Shown here piece by piece: positions 36,413-45,081 of a stretch of DNA of 64,000 nt (the stretch's first letter is position 1; every line of letters starts with the position of its first letter). The position numbers were made by a program, and so were the translations under genes. The notes beneath the pieces are model-generated. The model was not told where the DNA came from, did no database searches, and saw only the letters and a list, made by a program, of their open reading frames with translations. Origin of the DNA: Bradyrhizobium tropiciagri (GTDB lineage: Bacteria > Pseudomonadota > Alphaproteobacteria > Rhizobiales > Xanthobacteraceae); contig NZ_JAFCKH010000007.1 in the NCBI RefSeq assembly GCF_018130505.1, forward strand, positions 372,001 through 436,000. Direction: 5' to 3'.

Positions 36413-36868
36413 TCAGTAGCCGTAGCCGCCGCGATACCCGTAGCCGCCGCGATAGCCGTAACCGTATCCATAGCCGTAGCCATATCCGCCGCCGCCGCAG
36501 GTGCTGCAGGTCTGCTGCACCGGCGCGTAGTAGGAATAGCCCGGCGAGACCATCTCGGTGCGTTCCTGGGTGGCGTATTGCGGCGCGATGCGCTCATAGG
36601 CGACGCCTTCGGGCGCGACCATCACGGTCTTCGGCACCATCACGGTGCGATACTGTGCCGGCGTGCGATGCGCGACGACGCGGCCCGGCGCCACCATCAC
36701 GGTCTCCTGCACGGTGCGATATTGAGGCGGCACGCTCTGCACCTGATAGCAGGTCGTGCACGGCTGGGGCGGCGGCGTGTAGCAGCTGTTGCAGCCGGCG
36801 GAGGCTGCGCTGGTGAAGGCCGCCGTGGCAACCGCGGCGATGGCAATCGAGATGGTGGTGCGGAACAT
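36413..36868 (-). CDS. secreted Cys-containing protein with a Gly-Tyr repeat tail
   Basis: The ATG at 36868 gives 151 residues with a signal peptide (cleavage after ASA, about residue 24). The mature protein starts with four cysteines in two pairs (CNSC and CTTC). A degenerate repeat of the type QYRTVxxTVMVAPGxVxxxR is present about three times. Then come CSTC and a tail of alternating Gly-Tyr (about 18 residues of GYGYGY and RGGYGY). Gly-Tyr-rich tails occur in surface-exposed structural or adhesive proteins. No enzyme motif is seen, and the function is unknown. An inverted TTAAGA/TCTTAA pair (36945-36960) lies upstream. Confidence 0.75.
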   Translation of the reverse strand: MFRTTISIAIAAVATAAFTSAASAGCNSCYTPPPQPCTTCYQVQSVPPQYRTVQETVMVAPGRVVAHRTPAQYRTVMVPKTVMVAPEGVAYERIAPQYATQERTEMVSPGYSYYAPVQQTCSTCGGGGYGYGYGYGYGYRGGYGYRGGYGY

Positions 36869-36944
36869 GCTTTCGTACCCAATGTCCTGAGAGGAACGTG
36901 AAGGCTCGTAAGCTGCACCTATCAATCAATCGGCAAGTTTGGGT

Positions 36945-36960
36945 TTAAGAAGACTCTTAA
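36945..36960. promoter_or_regulatory. TTAAGA-AGAC-TCTTAA inverted pair upstream of the Gly-Tyr gene
   Basis: The six-base arms are perfect. The pair lies 77 bases before the gene start on the minus strand, in a locally AT-rich stretch. It could be an operator. Nothing else is recognised in 36869-37018. Confidence 0.3.
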
Positions 36961-37018
36961 CGGAATCTAAAGGGGTCGGCATCGCTGCCAGCCCCGTTCG
37001 CGTTGCTCGCATGCGAAC

Positions 37019-37792
37019 TCAATGCGCGGTCTTGAACGGTGCGACCGTGATGCCGGCGGTCTTCAGCGCCTCGCGCACGCCGCGTGCGATCTCCACGGCG
37101 CCCGGCGTGTCGCCGTGGATGCAGACGGTGTCGGTCTGCATCTTGATTACCTTGCCGGTGACGGAGACCACTGCGCTGTCCTGCACCATCCGCACCACGC
37201 GCTCGGCGATCGCCTTGGGATCGTGCAGCACCGCGCCGGGCTTCTTGCGCGACACCAGGTTGCCGTTGTCCTCATAGGCGCGGTCGGCGAACACTTCGTG
37301 GGCCATCGGCAGATTGGCGGCTTCGCCGGCGCGCACCAGCTTCGAATTCGCGAGCACGACGAAGACGAGGCTCGAGTCGACCGCCTTGATCGCATTGGCG
37401 ATCGCCCGGGCCGTCATGTCGTCCTCGCAGGCGACGTTGGAGATCGCGCCATGCGCCTTGACGTGCGTCACCTTGTGGCCGGCCGCGGTCGCGATCGCCT
37501 GCAGGGCGCCGATCTGGTAGGCGATCAGATTCTCGATTTCCGACGAGGTCAGCCCCGGCATCGGGCGGCGGCCGAAACCGTGTAGGTCGCGATATCCGGG
37601 GTGGGCGCCGACGCTGACACCGCGCGCCTTCGCGAGCTCGACCGTCTTGCGCATGATGTCGGCATCGCCGGCGTGGTAGCCGCAGGCGACGTTGACCGAG
37701 GTCGCAAGCTCAATCATCGCGGCGTCATTGCCCATTTCCCACGGGCCGAAGCTTTCGCCGAGATCGCAATTGAGGTCGATGGTTGAGGTCAT
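37019..37792 (-). CDS. pxpA: 5-oxoprolinase subunit PxpA (LamB/YcsF family)
   Basis: PxpA works with PxpB and PxpC in ATP-dependent opening of 5-oxoproline to glutamate. The 257-residue protein has the family signature [22 protein letters not shown] at its start, then [11 protein letters not shown] and [19 protein letters not shown]. The ATG at 37792 ([10 protein letters not shown]) is chosen over an earlier in-frame ATG. It is the last gene of pxpB-pxpC-pxpA on the minus strand, 29 bases after pxpC. Confidence 0.94.
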   Translation of the reverse strand: MTSTIDLNCDLGESFGPWEMGNDAAMIELATSVNVACGYHAGDADIMRKTVELAKARGVSVGAHPGYRDLHGFGRRPMPGLTSSEIENLIAYQIGALQAIATAAGHKVTHVKAHGAISNVACEDDMTARAIANAIKAVDSSLVFVVLANSKLVRAGEAANLPMAHEVFADRAYEDNGNLVSRKKPGAVLHDPKAIAERVVRMVQDSAVVSVTGKVIKMQTDTVCIHGDTPGAVEIARGVREALKTAGITVAPFKTAH

Positions 37793-37821
37793 GACGATCG
37801 ATCCATTCTTGTTGATTTGAT

Positions 37822-38856
37822 CTAGGGTACCGCAACTTGCCACGTCGCGGCATCGACGGCGCTGACCGCCTGACCTGCGACGTTGGCATCTCTCAATGCC
37901 TCGATGTTGAGGCTGAAATCCTCAATGGCACGAAGGCGGTCGGGCAGGGAGCGCAGGAATTGGTGGAACTTGATCGCCTCGGCCCGCGCCTCCGCCATGG
38001 TCACCGCCTTGAAGCGGAACGGACGACCCGCGGAGATCTGCGCGAAGCGGCCGAAATCGACCGAGATCACGGTCGCGATCTTCGGATAGCCGCCGCTGGT
38101 GCCACGGTCCGGCATCAGCACGATCGGCTGGCCGTTGCCGGGCACCTGGATGCTGCCGTTCACGGTGCCGTCGGAGACGATGTTGTGGCCATCGAGATGC
38201 TTGATCACCGGGCCTTCGAGCCTATAGCCCATGCGGTCGCTGGTGGCTGAAATCTTCCACTCGCTGCCGACGAACAACTGCTTGTTCTCGTCGCTGAACT
38301 CATCGTCCTGCGGACCGAACAGCACGCGGATCGGCGCGTCGGTTGCATCAGGCAGTTCGATGCGGCGCTCGGCTGCGCCGCTGGCAGGGTGCGTCGTCAA
38401 TTCGTCGCCGCTCTGCAGCGGCCGCGTATAGGGGCTGCCGAGCCCGGCGCGGGCATTGACCGAAAGGCTGCCGAACATCGGCTCGCCTTCGATGCCATGC
38501 TCGATCGCGAGATAGCTGAACGAGCCACCGCGGGCAAAGCCGAGGTTGAGGGTCTCGCCCTCGGCCAGCGTCGCCGAACTGTCCGATGCAACCGGGCGGC
38601 CGCCGATATCGGCGTTACGCGCCGCGCCGGCGAGCCCGATGCGTACGGCACCGCCGCGCGCGGTGAAGGCCGCACCGAACGGGCCGATCTCGATGGCGGC
38701 CGCGAACAGCTCGTTGCCGACCAGCGTGTTGGCGGCGGCCAGCGCAAGCCGGTCCATCGCGCCGCTCGGCACCAGGCCGTAGCGTTGCGAGCCGGGGCGG
38801 CCGGCGTCCTGCACCGAGCTTGCCGGCCCGATCGACGTGACGACGAGCTTGCTCAT
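37822..38856 (-). CDS. pxpC: 5-oxoprolinase subunit PxpC (AHS2/KipA carboxyltransferase-like)
   Basis: The 344-residue subunit has the AHS2 domain. Near its start is [26 protein letters not shown], and further on is [31 protein letters not shown], followed by [17 protein letters not shown]. It pairs with PxpB and acts on the phosphorylated 5-oxoproline intermediate. The start overlaps the pxpB stop as ATGA. The protein is complete for the family, which is usually about 310-340 residues. Confidence 0.94.
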   Translation of the reverse strand: MSKLVVTSIGPASSVQDAGRPGSQRYGLVPSGAMDRLALAAANTLVGNELFAAAIEIGPFGAAFTARGGAVRIGLAGAARNADIGGRPVASDSSATLAEGETLNLGFARGGSFSYLAIEHGIEGEPMFGSLSVNARAGLGSPYTRPLQSGDELTTHPASGAAERRIELPDATDAPIRVLFGPQDDEFSDENKQLFVGSEWKISATSDRMGYRLEGPVIKHLDGHNIVSDGTVNGSIQVPGNGQPIVLMPDRGTSGGYPKIATVISVDFGRFAQISAGRPFRFKAVTMAEARAEAIKFHQFLRSLPDRLRAIEDFSLNIEALRDANVAGQAVSAVDAATWQVAVP

Positions 38857-39584
38857 GGCGTCACCAGTTCAGCGATGAACTCACCGGCCTCGGCGGCGCG
38901 GTCCTGTTCCGCGAAGGTCTTGGCGTCCACCGCAGTGAAGGTGATAGCGTCGCCGGGCTCCAGCAGGAAGATCGGATCGCGATGCAGCTGGTAGGTCCGC
39001 ACGGCCGTGCGGCCGAGCAGATGCCAGCCGCTGGGACCGGCGAGGCACTGCACGCCGGTCTGGATGCCGCCGATCGAGATCGTGCCGGCCGGGGTCAATA
39101 GCCGCGGATCCTTGCGGCGGGGCATGTGCAGGAATTTCTCCAGCCCGCTCAGATACGACCAGCCGGGTGTGAAGCCGATCATGGCGACGCGATAGTCGCC
39201 GGCGACATGCCGCGTGACGATCTCGTCGGGCGTGGTGCCGAGCGCCTTGGCGACATCCTCGAGATCGATGCCGTTCTCGCCGCCATAGGCGACCGGAATG
39301 CGCCAGCGCCGCGTCCCGGCCGCGGTCGGCAGTGCCTTGGCGGCGCGCGCCAGCAGTTGCTCGCCGAGCGCCTCGAAGCCGATCTCGACCGGATTGTAGT
39401 GCACCAGCAGCGAGCGGTAGGTCGGCACGGTCTCGGTGATCCCGCCGATCGGCTCGGCAGCAATCAAACGATCGAGCGCCAGCACGCGGCGATTGGCGGC
39501 ATCGTCGATGGTACGGCTGAACTCCACCGTGATGGCGGCATCGCCACTCGGCAGAAGGCGGGGAGGGCTCAAGGTTTCGGGCAT
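38853..39584 (-). CDS. pxpB: 5-oxoprolinase subunit PxpB (AHS1/KipI-like)
   Basis: The 243-residue subunit has the AHS1 signature: LPSGDAAITVEFS near its start, then FTPGWSYLSGLEKFLHMPRRKDPR and GTISIGGIQTGVQCLAGPSGWHLLGRT. It is the first gene of the pxpBCA set. The 214-base gap to the divergent RraA-like gene (39585-39798) must hold both promoters. No clear operator was seen. Confidence 0.94.
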   Translation of the reverse strand: MPETLSPPRLLPSGDAAITVEFSRTIDDAANRRVLALDRLIAAEPIGGITETVPTYRSLLVHYNPVEIGFEALGEQLLARAAKALPTAAGTRRWRIPVAYGGENGIDLEDVAKALGTTPDEIVTRHVAGDYRVAMIGFTPGWSYLSGLEKFLHMPRRKDPRLLTPAGTISIGGIQTGVQCLAGPSGWHLLGRTAVRTYQLHRDPIFLLEPGDAITFTAVDAKTFAEQDRAAEAGEFIAELVTP

Positions 39585-39798
39585 TGGCTCAAGCTGTCTG
39601 GTCAGTCATCAAGCTAGCGTGTTTCGCGACCGAACGGAATTCGTCACGTGCAAAATGATGCAGCAACTTCAATAAATTAATCGGCACGCGGACGATAAGA
39701 TCTGATGATCGGAGAATTCTTTCGCAGCCCTTGACGCAAAGGCCCGGCCCCGCAAGATGCGGCCGTCTTTCTTTCCCCACCGGAGCTTGCTTTTCCAG

Positions 39799-40497
39799 AT
39801 GTCCCTGTCCGCCGAAGCGATCGCGACGCTGTCGCACGTGTCCACCGCCACCATCACCACGGTCCTGCTCAAGAAGGGGCTGCGTAACATCTGGATGCGC
39901 GGCACCAAGCCGCTGAAGCCGGGCCAGCAGCGGCTGGTCGGCCCCGCCTTCACGCTGCGCTTCGTGCCGGCCCGCGAGGATCTCGCGACGCCGGAATCCT
40001 GGTCGTCGCCGATCTCGACCCGCACCGCGATCGAGGCCATGCCGCAAGGCTGCATCGCGGTGGTCGACGCCATGGGCATCACCGACGCCGGCATCTTCGG
40101 CGACATCCTCTGCGCGCGCATGGTCAAGCGCGGCGTGACCGCGCTGATCACCGACGGCGTGGTGCGCGATGTCGAGGGCGTGCTCGGCACCGGTCTTCCG
40201 GTGTGGTGCGACGGCTATGCCGCGCCGCCATCGGTCGCCAGCCTGACCTTCGTCGGCTGGGGTGAGCCGATCGGCTGCGGCGGCGTCGCGGTGTTCCCGA
40301 ACGACGTCGTGGTCGCCGACCAGGACGGCGCGGTGCTGATCCCGCAGGCGTTCCTCGATCACGTGCTGGCCGAGGGGCCGGAGCAGGAACGGATGGAAGC
40401 CTGGATCGTCAACGAGGTGAACAACGGCGCCCCGTTGCCGGGCCTCTATCCGATGAACGCCGAGACCAAGGCGCGCTACGCCGCCAGCAAGAAATAA
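39799..40497 (+). CDS. RraA-like / HMG-aldolase-fold protein
   Basis: The 232-residue protein has the RraA/aldolase fold signatures, including TDAGIFGDILCARMVKRG and ITDGVVRDVEGV, the DG-x2-RD pattern that binds metal and oxo-acid in class II HMG/CHA aldolases. It is often annotated as an RNase E activity regulator, but the retained Arg-Asp and the neighbouring cupin fit a small-molecule oxo-acid aldolase or decarboxylase better, which is inference. The ATG at 39799 is chosen; the frame runs 14 codons further upstream. The cupin follows 23 bases downstream. Confidence 0.85.
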   Translation: MSLSAEAIATLSHVSTATITTVLLKKGLRNIWMRGTKPLKPGQQRLVGPAFTLRFVPAREDLATPESWSSPISTRTAIEAMPQGCIAVVDAMGITDAGIFGDILCARMVKRGVTALITDGVVRDVEGVLGTGLPVWCDGYAAPPSVASLTFVGWGEPIGCGGVAVFPNDVVVADQDGAVLIPQAFLDHVLAEGPEQERMEAWIVNEVNNGAPLPGLYPMNAETKARYAASKK

Positions 40498-40520
40498 CTT
40501 CAAAAGAGCGAGGTAACCCC

Positions 40521-40925
40521 ATGGATATCCACGTTGCCGGCTCGCGGCCGACCCGCCGCGCGCCGAGTGAGAATTTCACCGGCACGGTGCTGCAGGACCC
40601 GATCAACATGGCGCCCGCGCCGGCACGGCTGAACGCCTCGCGGGTGTCGTTCGAGCCCGGCGCGCGCACCGCCTGGCACACCCATCCGCTCGGGCAGACG
40701 CTCTACGTGATTTCGGGCATCGGCCGGGTGCAGGCCAAGGGCGGCCCGATCAGGGAAATCCGTCCCGGCGACGTGGTCTGGATTCCGCCGAACGAGAAGC
40801 ACTGGCACGGTGCCTCGCCCGGCAACAGCATGACCCATATCGCCATGCAGGAGGCGCTCGACGGCGTGTTTTCGACCTGGATGGAGCACGTCACCGACGA
40901 GGAATACAACGGCAAGGTCGGGTGA
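40521..40925 (+). CDS. single-domain cupin protein
   Basis: The 134-residue cupin has motif 1 ARTAWHTHPLGQTLYVISG, in which the usual Glu is Gln, and motif 2 PGDVVWIPPNEKHWHG. The metal ligands His-x-His and a later His are kept. GAGG lies a few bases before the ATG. It is in an operon with the RraA-like gene. The function may be a dioxygenase or isomerase in the same oxo-acid route. The length resembles small quercetinase-like or carboxymuconolactone-linked cupins. Confidence 0.88.
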   Translation: MDIHVAGSRPTRRAPSENFTGTVLQDPINMAPAPARLNASRVSFEPGARTAWHTHPLGQTLYVISGIGRVQAKGGPIREIRPGDVVWIPPNEKHWHGASPGNSMTHIAMQEALDGVFSTWMEHVTDEEYNGKVG

Positions 40926-40953
40926 CGCCGCGGCCGTAGTCCTTGGAGGAGAA

Positions 40954-40985
40954 CAAGCCTCGCTCATCGAGCGGGGCCTTTTTCT
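40954..40985 (+). terminator. rho-independent terminator of the RraA-cupin operon
   Basis: AAGCCTCGCTC pairs imperfectly with GAGCGGGGCCTT around a short loop and is followed by TTTTTCTT. One wobble and one bulge are present. Confidence 0.75.
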
Positions 40986-40986
40986 T

Positions 40987-41075
40987 GTAGCCCGGATACA
41001 GCGAAGCGAAATCCGGGATTCGTGCCGCACGGATAATACACCGTCCCGGATTGCGCTGCGCTCCATCCGGGCTAC
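40987..41075. repeat. palindromic intergenic repeat (GTAGCCCGGAT family)
   Basis: The ends GTAGCCCGGAT and ATCCGGGCTAC are perfect inverted ends, and inner AGCGAAGCG and CGCTGCGCT pair in part. It lies between the cupin terminator and the convergent DUF2147 gene. Confidence 0.85.
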
Positions 41076-41093
41076 GCAACCGCGCAAGCGGCT

Positions 41094-41933
41094 TCAGTTC
41101 ACCCGCGTCCAGGTCTGGCCGCCACAGAACATGCCGCCGAACGCGCAGCCCTGGACGCGCAGCGTGTCAGGGCCCTTCAGCGCGATGGTGGAGTCATACG
41201 AACTGCCGGAGTTCGGATCGACGATCCGGCCGCTCCATTTGTCCTTGCCGGGCTTCATGTTGATCAGGATCTGCTCGGTGTTCTGGCTCGTCTTCTTGTC
41301 GACGGCGTAGCCGCACAGATTGGTGCCGCATTGCTCGATGCGGACCTTGCCTTCCTGCTCCTCGGTCAGCCAGACGCCCACCGGCGAATTGGCCGCCGGC
41401 AGCGGTGCCGCAGCAGGCTTGGCCGCGGGTGGCGGCGCAGGTGGAACGGCGGCGACGGCCGGAGCCGGCGCTGGCTTGGGCGGCGGCGCGGCCTGTTGCT
41501 GCACCGGCGGCGGGGGCCTGGTCGCGACGGCGTTGGACGGAGCCACAGCCGTCGTCGTGCCAGGCGGCGGTGAGGCTGTCGCTGCTGCCGGCGGAGCCGG
41601 TGGCGGCGATGCTGCCGGAGGTGATGCTGCAGGGGTGGTCGCCTGGGTCGGTGCAGTCGCAGGTGGCGCGGCTGCAGCGGGAGCGGTGCTTGCGGGCGCG
41701 CCCTGCGGATCGCGCTTGACCTCCTTGGCCGGCGGGGGCTTGCGCTTCCGCTCGCCGGTTTCGCCCTTGGGGCGTTTCGGACCCTCTCCGGTATTGTCGT
41801 AAACGCCGGGAATCGAGACTGTCCCGCGATCGGGATCGATCCGGATGGTGCGGCCGTCGTAATCGATGGTGTATTGCGCCTGCGCGGCCGTGCTCGCGAG
41901 CAAGAGCGTGGCGATAGCCAGAAGCTTCGTCAT
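41094..41933 (-). CDS. secreted DUF2147-type protein with long Pro/Ala linker
   Basis: The ATG at 41933 gives 279 residues with a signal peptide ending AQA (about residue 19). A short N-terminal beta module (YTIDYDGRTIRIDPDRGTVSIPGVY) is followed by a very long Pro/Ala/Thr linker (about 55-200). A C-terminal DUF2147-like domain closes it: GVWLTEEQEGKVRIEQCG, NLCGYAVDK, then GRIVDPNSGSSYDSTIAL and TWTRVN. DUF2147 proteins are periplasmic calycin-like domains of unknown function. Four cysteines could form disulfides. It is not evidently in an operon. Confidence 0.85.
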   Translation of the reverse strand: MTKLLAIATLLLASTAAQAQYTIDYDGRTIRIDPDRGTVSIPGVYDNTGEGPKRPKGETGERKRKPPPAKEVKRDPQGAPASTAPAAAAPPATAPTQATTPAASPPAASPPPAPPAAATASPPPGTTTAVAPSNAVATRPPPPVQQQAAPPPKPAPAPAVAAVPPAPPPAAKPAAAPLPAANSPVGVWLTEEQEGKVRIEQCGTNLCGYAVDKKTSQNTEQILINMKPGKDKWSGRIVDPNSGSSYDSTIALKGPDTLRVQGCAFGGMFCGGQTWTRVN

Positions 41934-42120
41934 CTCGATCTCCAGTGCAGGGACCCCAGGGCTCGGAACTATGCGAACCAGCGCGCTCGGAACGTGATCC
42001 AAATCACTTCAAAGAAATAAGTCGTGGCGCAGCGGGCCATGGTTCAATGGCCGGATCAGCGCCCGGATTCAGTGCGCAACAGTGTCAAATTCTTCGGAGC
42101 GCGGGGCGCCGGCTGCGCGG

Positions 42121-42894
42121 CTATTCGAACCAGCCGGCGTAAATCTTCTTGTAGGTGCCGTCCTCGCGCACGATGTGCAGCCACTGGTCGACGAATGCCT
42201 TCAGCGCAAAATCGCGCTGCATCCAGTAGGCCTTTTCCGAGAAGTCGAACGGCTTGTCGGGATGCACCGCGCAGAGCACACCGGGATGCAGCTTCTGCTG
42301 ATAGCGCGTCTCCGATGCATCGGTCATCATCAGGTCGGCGTCGCCCTTGGCGATCTCGTCGAAGATTTTGGTGTTGTCGTCGAACACGCGGATATCGGCG
42401 CTCTTGACGTGAGCTCGGGCAAACCGCTCGTTGGTGCCGCCGGGATTGACGATGACGCGGGTGCCCGGCCTGTCGATCTCGGCGATGGTGTCGTACTTGC
42501 CCTGGTCTGCGCAACGCGCGATCGGCGTCTTGCCCTCGCGCATGATCGGGCTCGAGAACAGGCCCTTCTTCTGCCGGTCGAAGGTGATGGAGACACCACC
42601 CATCGCGATGTCGAAATTGTCGGCTTCGAAATCCTTCATCATCTGCGGCCACGAGGTCGGCACGAACTCGACCTTGACGCCGAGCGCCTTGCCGAGGGCC
42701 TGCGCCATGTCGACATCGAAGCCGCGGAACGCCTTGGTTTCCTTGTCGAGCGAGGTGAAGGGCAGGTAGTCGCCGGTCATGCCGACGCGCAGCGTGCCGC
42801 GCTTGACGATGTCATCGAGCCGGGACGGAGCCTGCTGCGCGTGGGCCGCGGATACGAGCAAAGCGAGGGCGACGGTGATCAGCACGCGAAACAT
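42121..42894 (-). CDS. periplasmic amino-acid-type binding protein, PheC (cyclohexadienyl dehydratase)-like
   Basis: The ATG at 42894 gives 257 residues with a signal peptide ending AHA (about residue 19). The family 3 pattern is clear: GTLRVGMTGDYLPFTSLDK, FRGFDVDMAQALGKALGVKVEF, and WPQMMKDFEADNFDIAMGGVSITFDRQ. The last stretch, and the SSPIMREGKTPIARC that follows, resemble periplasmic cyclohexadienyl/arogenate dehydratases (PheC), which use this fold as an enzyme. Either binding or dehydratase activity is possible, and no permease is adjacent. It lies 31 bases after the gene ending at 42926. Confidence 0.82.
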   Translation of the reverse strand: MFRVLITVALALLVSAAHAQQAPSRLDDIVKRGTLRVGMTGDYLPFTSLDKETKAFRGFDVDMAQALGKALGVKVEFVPTSWPQMMKDFEADNFDIAMGGVSITFDRQKKGLFSSPIMREGKTPIARCADQGKYDTIAEIDRPGTRVIVNPGGTNERFARAHVKSADIRVFDDNTKIFDEIAKGDADLMMTDASETRYQQKLHPGVLCAVHPDKPFDFSEKAYWMQRDFALKAFVDQWLHIVREDGTYKKIYAGWFE

Positions 42895-42925
42895 CAACTT
42901 CTCCGTGAATTCCGATACGCCTGCC

Positions 42926-43507
42926 CTAGGCTTCGCCGCTGTCGTTGCGTGCGGGATCAATCACCGCGGTGCGGCTGATCATCTCCTGCTTGAAATGCTC
43001 GAAGCGCTGCCGCGCGGCGGCCTCGCGCTCGTCGACGAACCTGATCGCGGCATCGCCGTCCATCGGGCCGTTGACGTGCGGGGAGGATCCCTCACCGAAA
43101 GTCTCGTCGACGTAATAGCGGCCGCCGTCCTCGCGCACCGTCCAACGGAAGCGCAGCGCGGCCATCGGGCCAGGTCCGACCTTGGAATAGCCGTTGGCTT
43201 CGATCGGCCGGATCGGTTGCGGCTCGGTTTGCGGTTCAGGCGCCGGCAGCGGTTCAGGCACGACCGGCGGTGGCGCGCTCTCGGCGGCGGCAGGCTCGCT
43301 TGGCGCGGCCGCCGGCTCGATTGACTCGGGCAAAGGCGGCGGCATGGCAACGGCAACGGGCAGCGCCTCGACAGGTGGGGATTCCGGCGTCGTCTTGTCG
43401 GCGGCCTTGTCCGCCGGCTTCTCCGTCACCTTGGCAGGCGGCGTGGTCGTCTGATCGAGAATGCTAGCGATCGCGGCAAGCGCATTGTCAGTCGGATCGT
43501 CGCTCAC
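42926..43507 (-). CDS. hypothetical protein with Pro-rich half and conserved C-terminal domain
   Basis: The 193-residue protein has an acidic N-terminus (MSDDPTDNALAAIASILDQ), a Pro/Ala/Glu-rich region (about 20-105), and a compact C-terminal part (about 110-180). The last includes ALRFRWTVREDGGRYYVDETFGEG and IRFVDEREAAARQRFEHFKQEM. No signal peptide or membrane helix is seen. The family is not recognised. It lies between the PheC-like gene and the amidase on the same strand. Confidence 0.6.
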   Translation of the reverse strand: MSDDPTDNALAAIASILDQTTTPPAKVTEKPADKAADKTTPESPPVEALPVAVAMPPPLPESIEPAAAPSEPAAAESAPPPVVPEPLPAPEPQTEPQPIRPIEANGYSKVGPGPMAALRFRWTVREDGGRYYVDETFGEGSSPHVNGPMDGDAAIRFVDEREAAARQRFEHFKQEMISRTAVIDPARNDSGEA

Positions 43508-43589
43508 AGTTCCGTCTCCAAAGCGGTCCCGCCGGCGGAATCGCCGCCGACGTTATTCCCATCTACCTGATCTGACTGCGTTTTGTAAG

Positions 43590-45014
43590 CTAGGCGCAGA
43601 CCGGCGGGCGCTTGTCCTTCCATGGCCGGACCTGCTCGAGCTGGCCGGCGAGACGGAACAGCAGCCCTTCCTCGCCGAGTTTGGCTGCGAACATCATGCC
43701 GAGCGGCAGCCCGGCCTTGTTCCACGCCAATGGCACCGACATCGCCGGCTGTCCGGACATGTTGAACATCGAGGTGCCCGGCATGTAGCGGCGCAGCACC
43801 GGCGCGATGTGGGTCAGGTCATCCGACATCGTGTTCAACTCCCCGATGCGGATCGGCGGCGCGCACAGCGTCGGGCTGAGGAAGATGTCGCAGCCTTCGA
43901 AGAAGGTAGCGAGGGCGCGCGTCACCTGGAACGCGGCGAGTTGCGCGGCGACATAGTCGGCCGGCGTCATCTTGAGCGAGTTCTGCGCGCTGACGAGCGT
44001 CAGATGTTCGAGGTCGTCGGATGTCATGGCGCGGCCGAAGCGCTGCTCGAGCAGGCGCACCGTCAGCGCGGTGTTGCCGCCGACGATCGTGGTCATGAGA
44101 GCTGCGGGGTCCGCGGCAAGCGTCGGCGCGCGCTCCTCGACATGATGGCCGAGGCCGGCGAGCATCGTGGCGACGTCGCGGACCGCCTCGGCGATCTCGG
44201 GATCGATCGCATCGCCGTAGGGCGACTTGTCGGTGAAGCTGATGCGCAGCCGGCCGGGATCGCGGCCGACTTCCTGCGAGAACGGCCGCGCCGGCGGCGG
44301 CGCGACGTAGAGGCTCGACGGCTCCGGCCCGTGCACCGCGTCCATCATGACGGCGCTGTCGCGCACGCTGATGCTGAGCACGTGACCGACCGAGAAGCCG
44401 CCCCAGCCTTCGCCGCGATCGGGACCGACCGGATTGCGCGCCCGCGTCGGCTTCATGCCGAACACGCCGGAGGCCGACGCCGGAATCCGGATCGAGCCGC
44501 CGCCGTCGCTGGCATGCGCGACGGGCAGGATGCGCGCGGCGACCGCGGCACCCGCGCCGCCAGACGAGCCGCCGGAGGAATGGTCCGTATTCCAGGGATT
44601 GCGGGTCGGGCCGAACAGGCGGGATTCCGTCGTCGGCATCAGGCCGAATTCGGGGCTCGCGCTCTTGCCGAAGATCGTAAGCCCCGCGTCGAGGAAGCGC
44701 TGCGCCAGCGTCGAATTATGATCGGCGACGACATCCTTGAGTAGACTCGCGCCCGACGTGGTGCGGGTGCCTTCGAGCGGATCGAGGTCCTTGAGCAGGA
44801 ACGGCACGCCTGTGAAAGGACCATCGGGCAGGCCCTTTGCGATCTGGCGCTCGGCGTAGTCGTAGTGCTTGACGACCACCGCGTTGATCTGCGGATCGAC
44901 CCTGGCGGTGCGGGCGATCGCCTCGTCGAGCAGCTCCCTGGGCGTCACGTCCTTGCTGCGGACGAGCTCGGCCAGACCGACCGCATCATAATTGCCGAAT
45001 TCCTTGAAGCTCAT
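43590..45014 (-). CDS. amidase signature family hydrolase
   Basis: The 474-residue enzyme has the Ser-cisSer-Lys triad at the expected spacing: Lys75 (FLLKDLD), Ser150 (SSGGSSGG) and Ser174 (DGGGSIRIPAS). The 75- and 24-residue spacings equal those in FAAH-type enzymes. It hydrolyses an amide, and the substrate is not evident. I chose the ATG at 45014, with GGAG eight bases upstream, over an ATG five codons earlier. It follows the 2-hydroxyacid dehydrogenase by 67 bases and may be the last gene of the ABC-transporter operon. Confidence 0.92.
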   Translation of the reverse strand: MSFKEFGNYDAVGLAELVRSKDVTPRELLDEAIARTARVDPQINAVVVKHYDYAERQIAKGLPDGPFTGVPFLLKDLDPLEGTRTTSGASLLKDVVADHNSTLAQRFLDAGLTIFGKSASPEFGLMPTTESRLFGPTRNPWNTDHSSGGSSGGAGAAVAARILPVAHASDGGGSIRIPASASGVFGMKPTRARNPVGPDRGEGWGGFSVGHVLSISVRDSAVMMDAVHGPEPSSLYVAPPPARPFSQEVGRDPGRLRISFTDKSPYGDAIDPEIAEAVRDVATMLAGLGHHVEERAPTLAADPAALMTTIVGGNTALTVRLLEQRFGRAMTSDDLEHLTLVSAQNSLKMTPADYVAAQLAAFQVTRALATFFEGCDIFLSPTLCAPPIRIGELNTMSDDLTHIAPVLRRYMPGTSMFNMSGQPAMSVPLAWNKAGLPLGMMFAAKLGEEGLLFRLAGQLEQVRPWKDKRPPVCA

Positions 45015-45081
45015 GGGAATGCTCCGCAACGCCGGGCCGATCTGCGCATCGGTCCCGGCGTGAACGAGGGCGGCTGAATAC

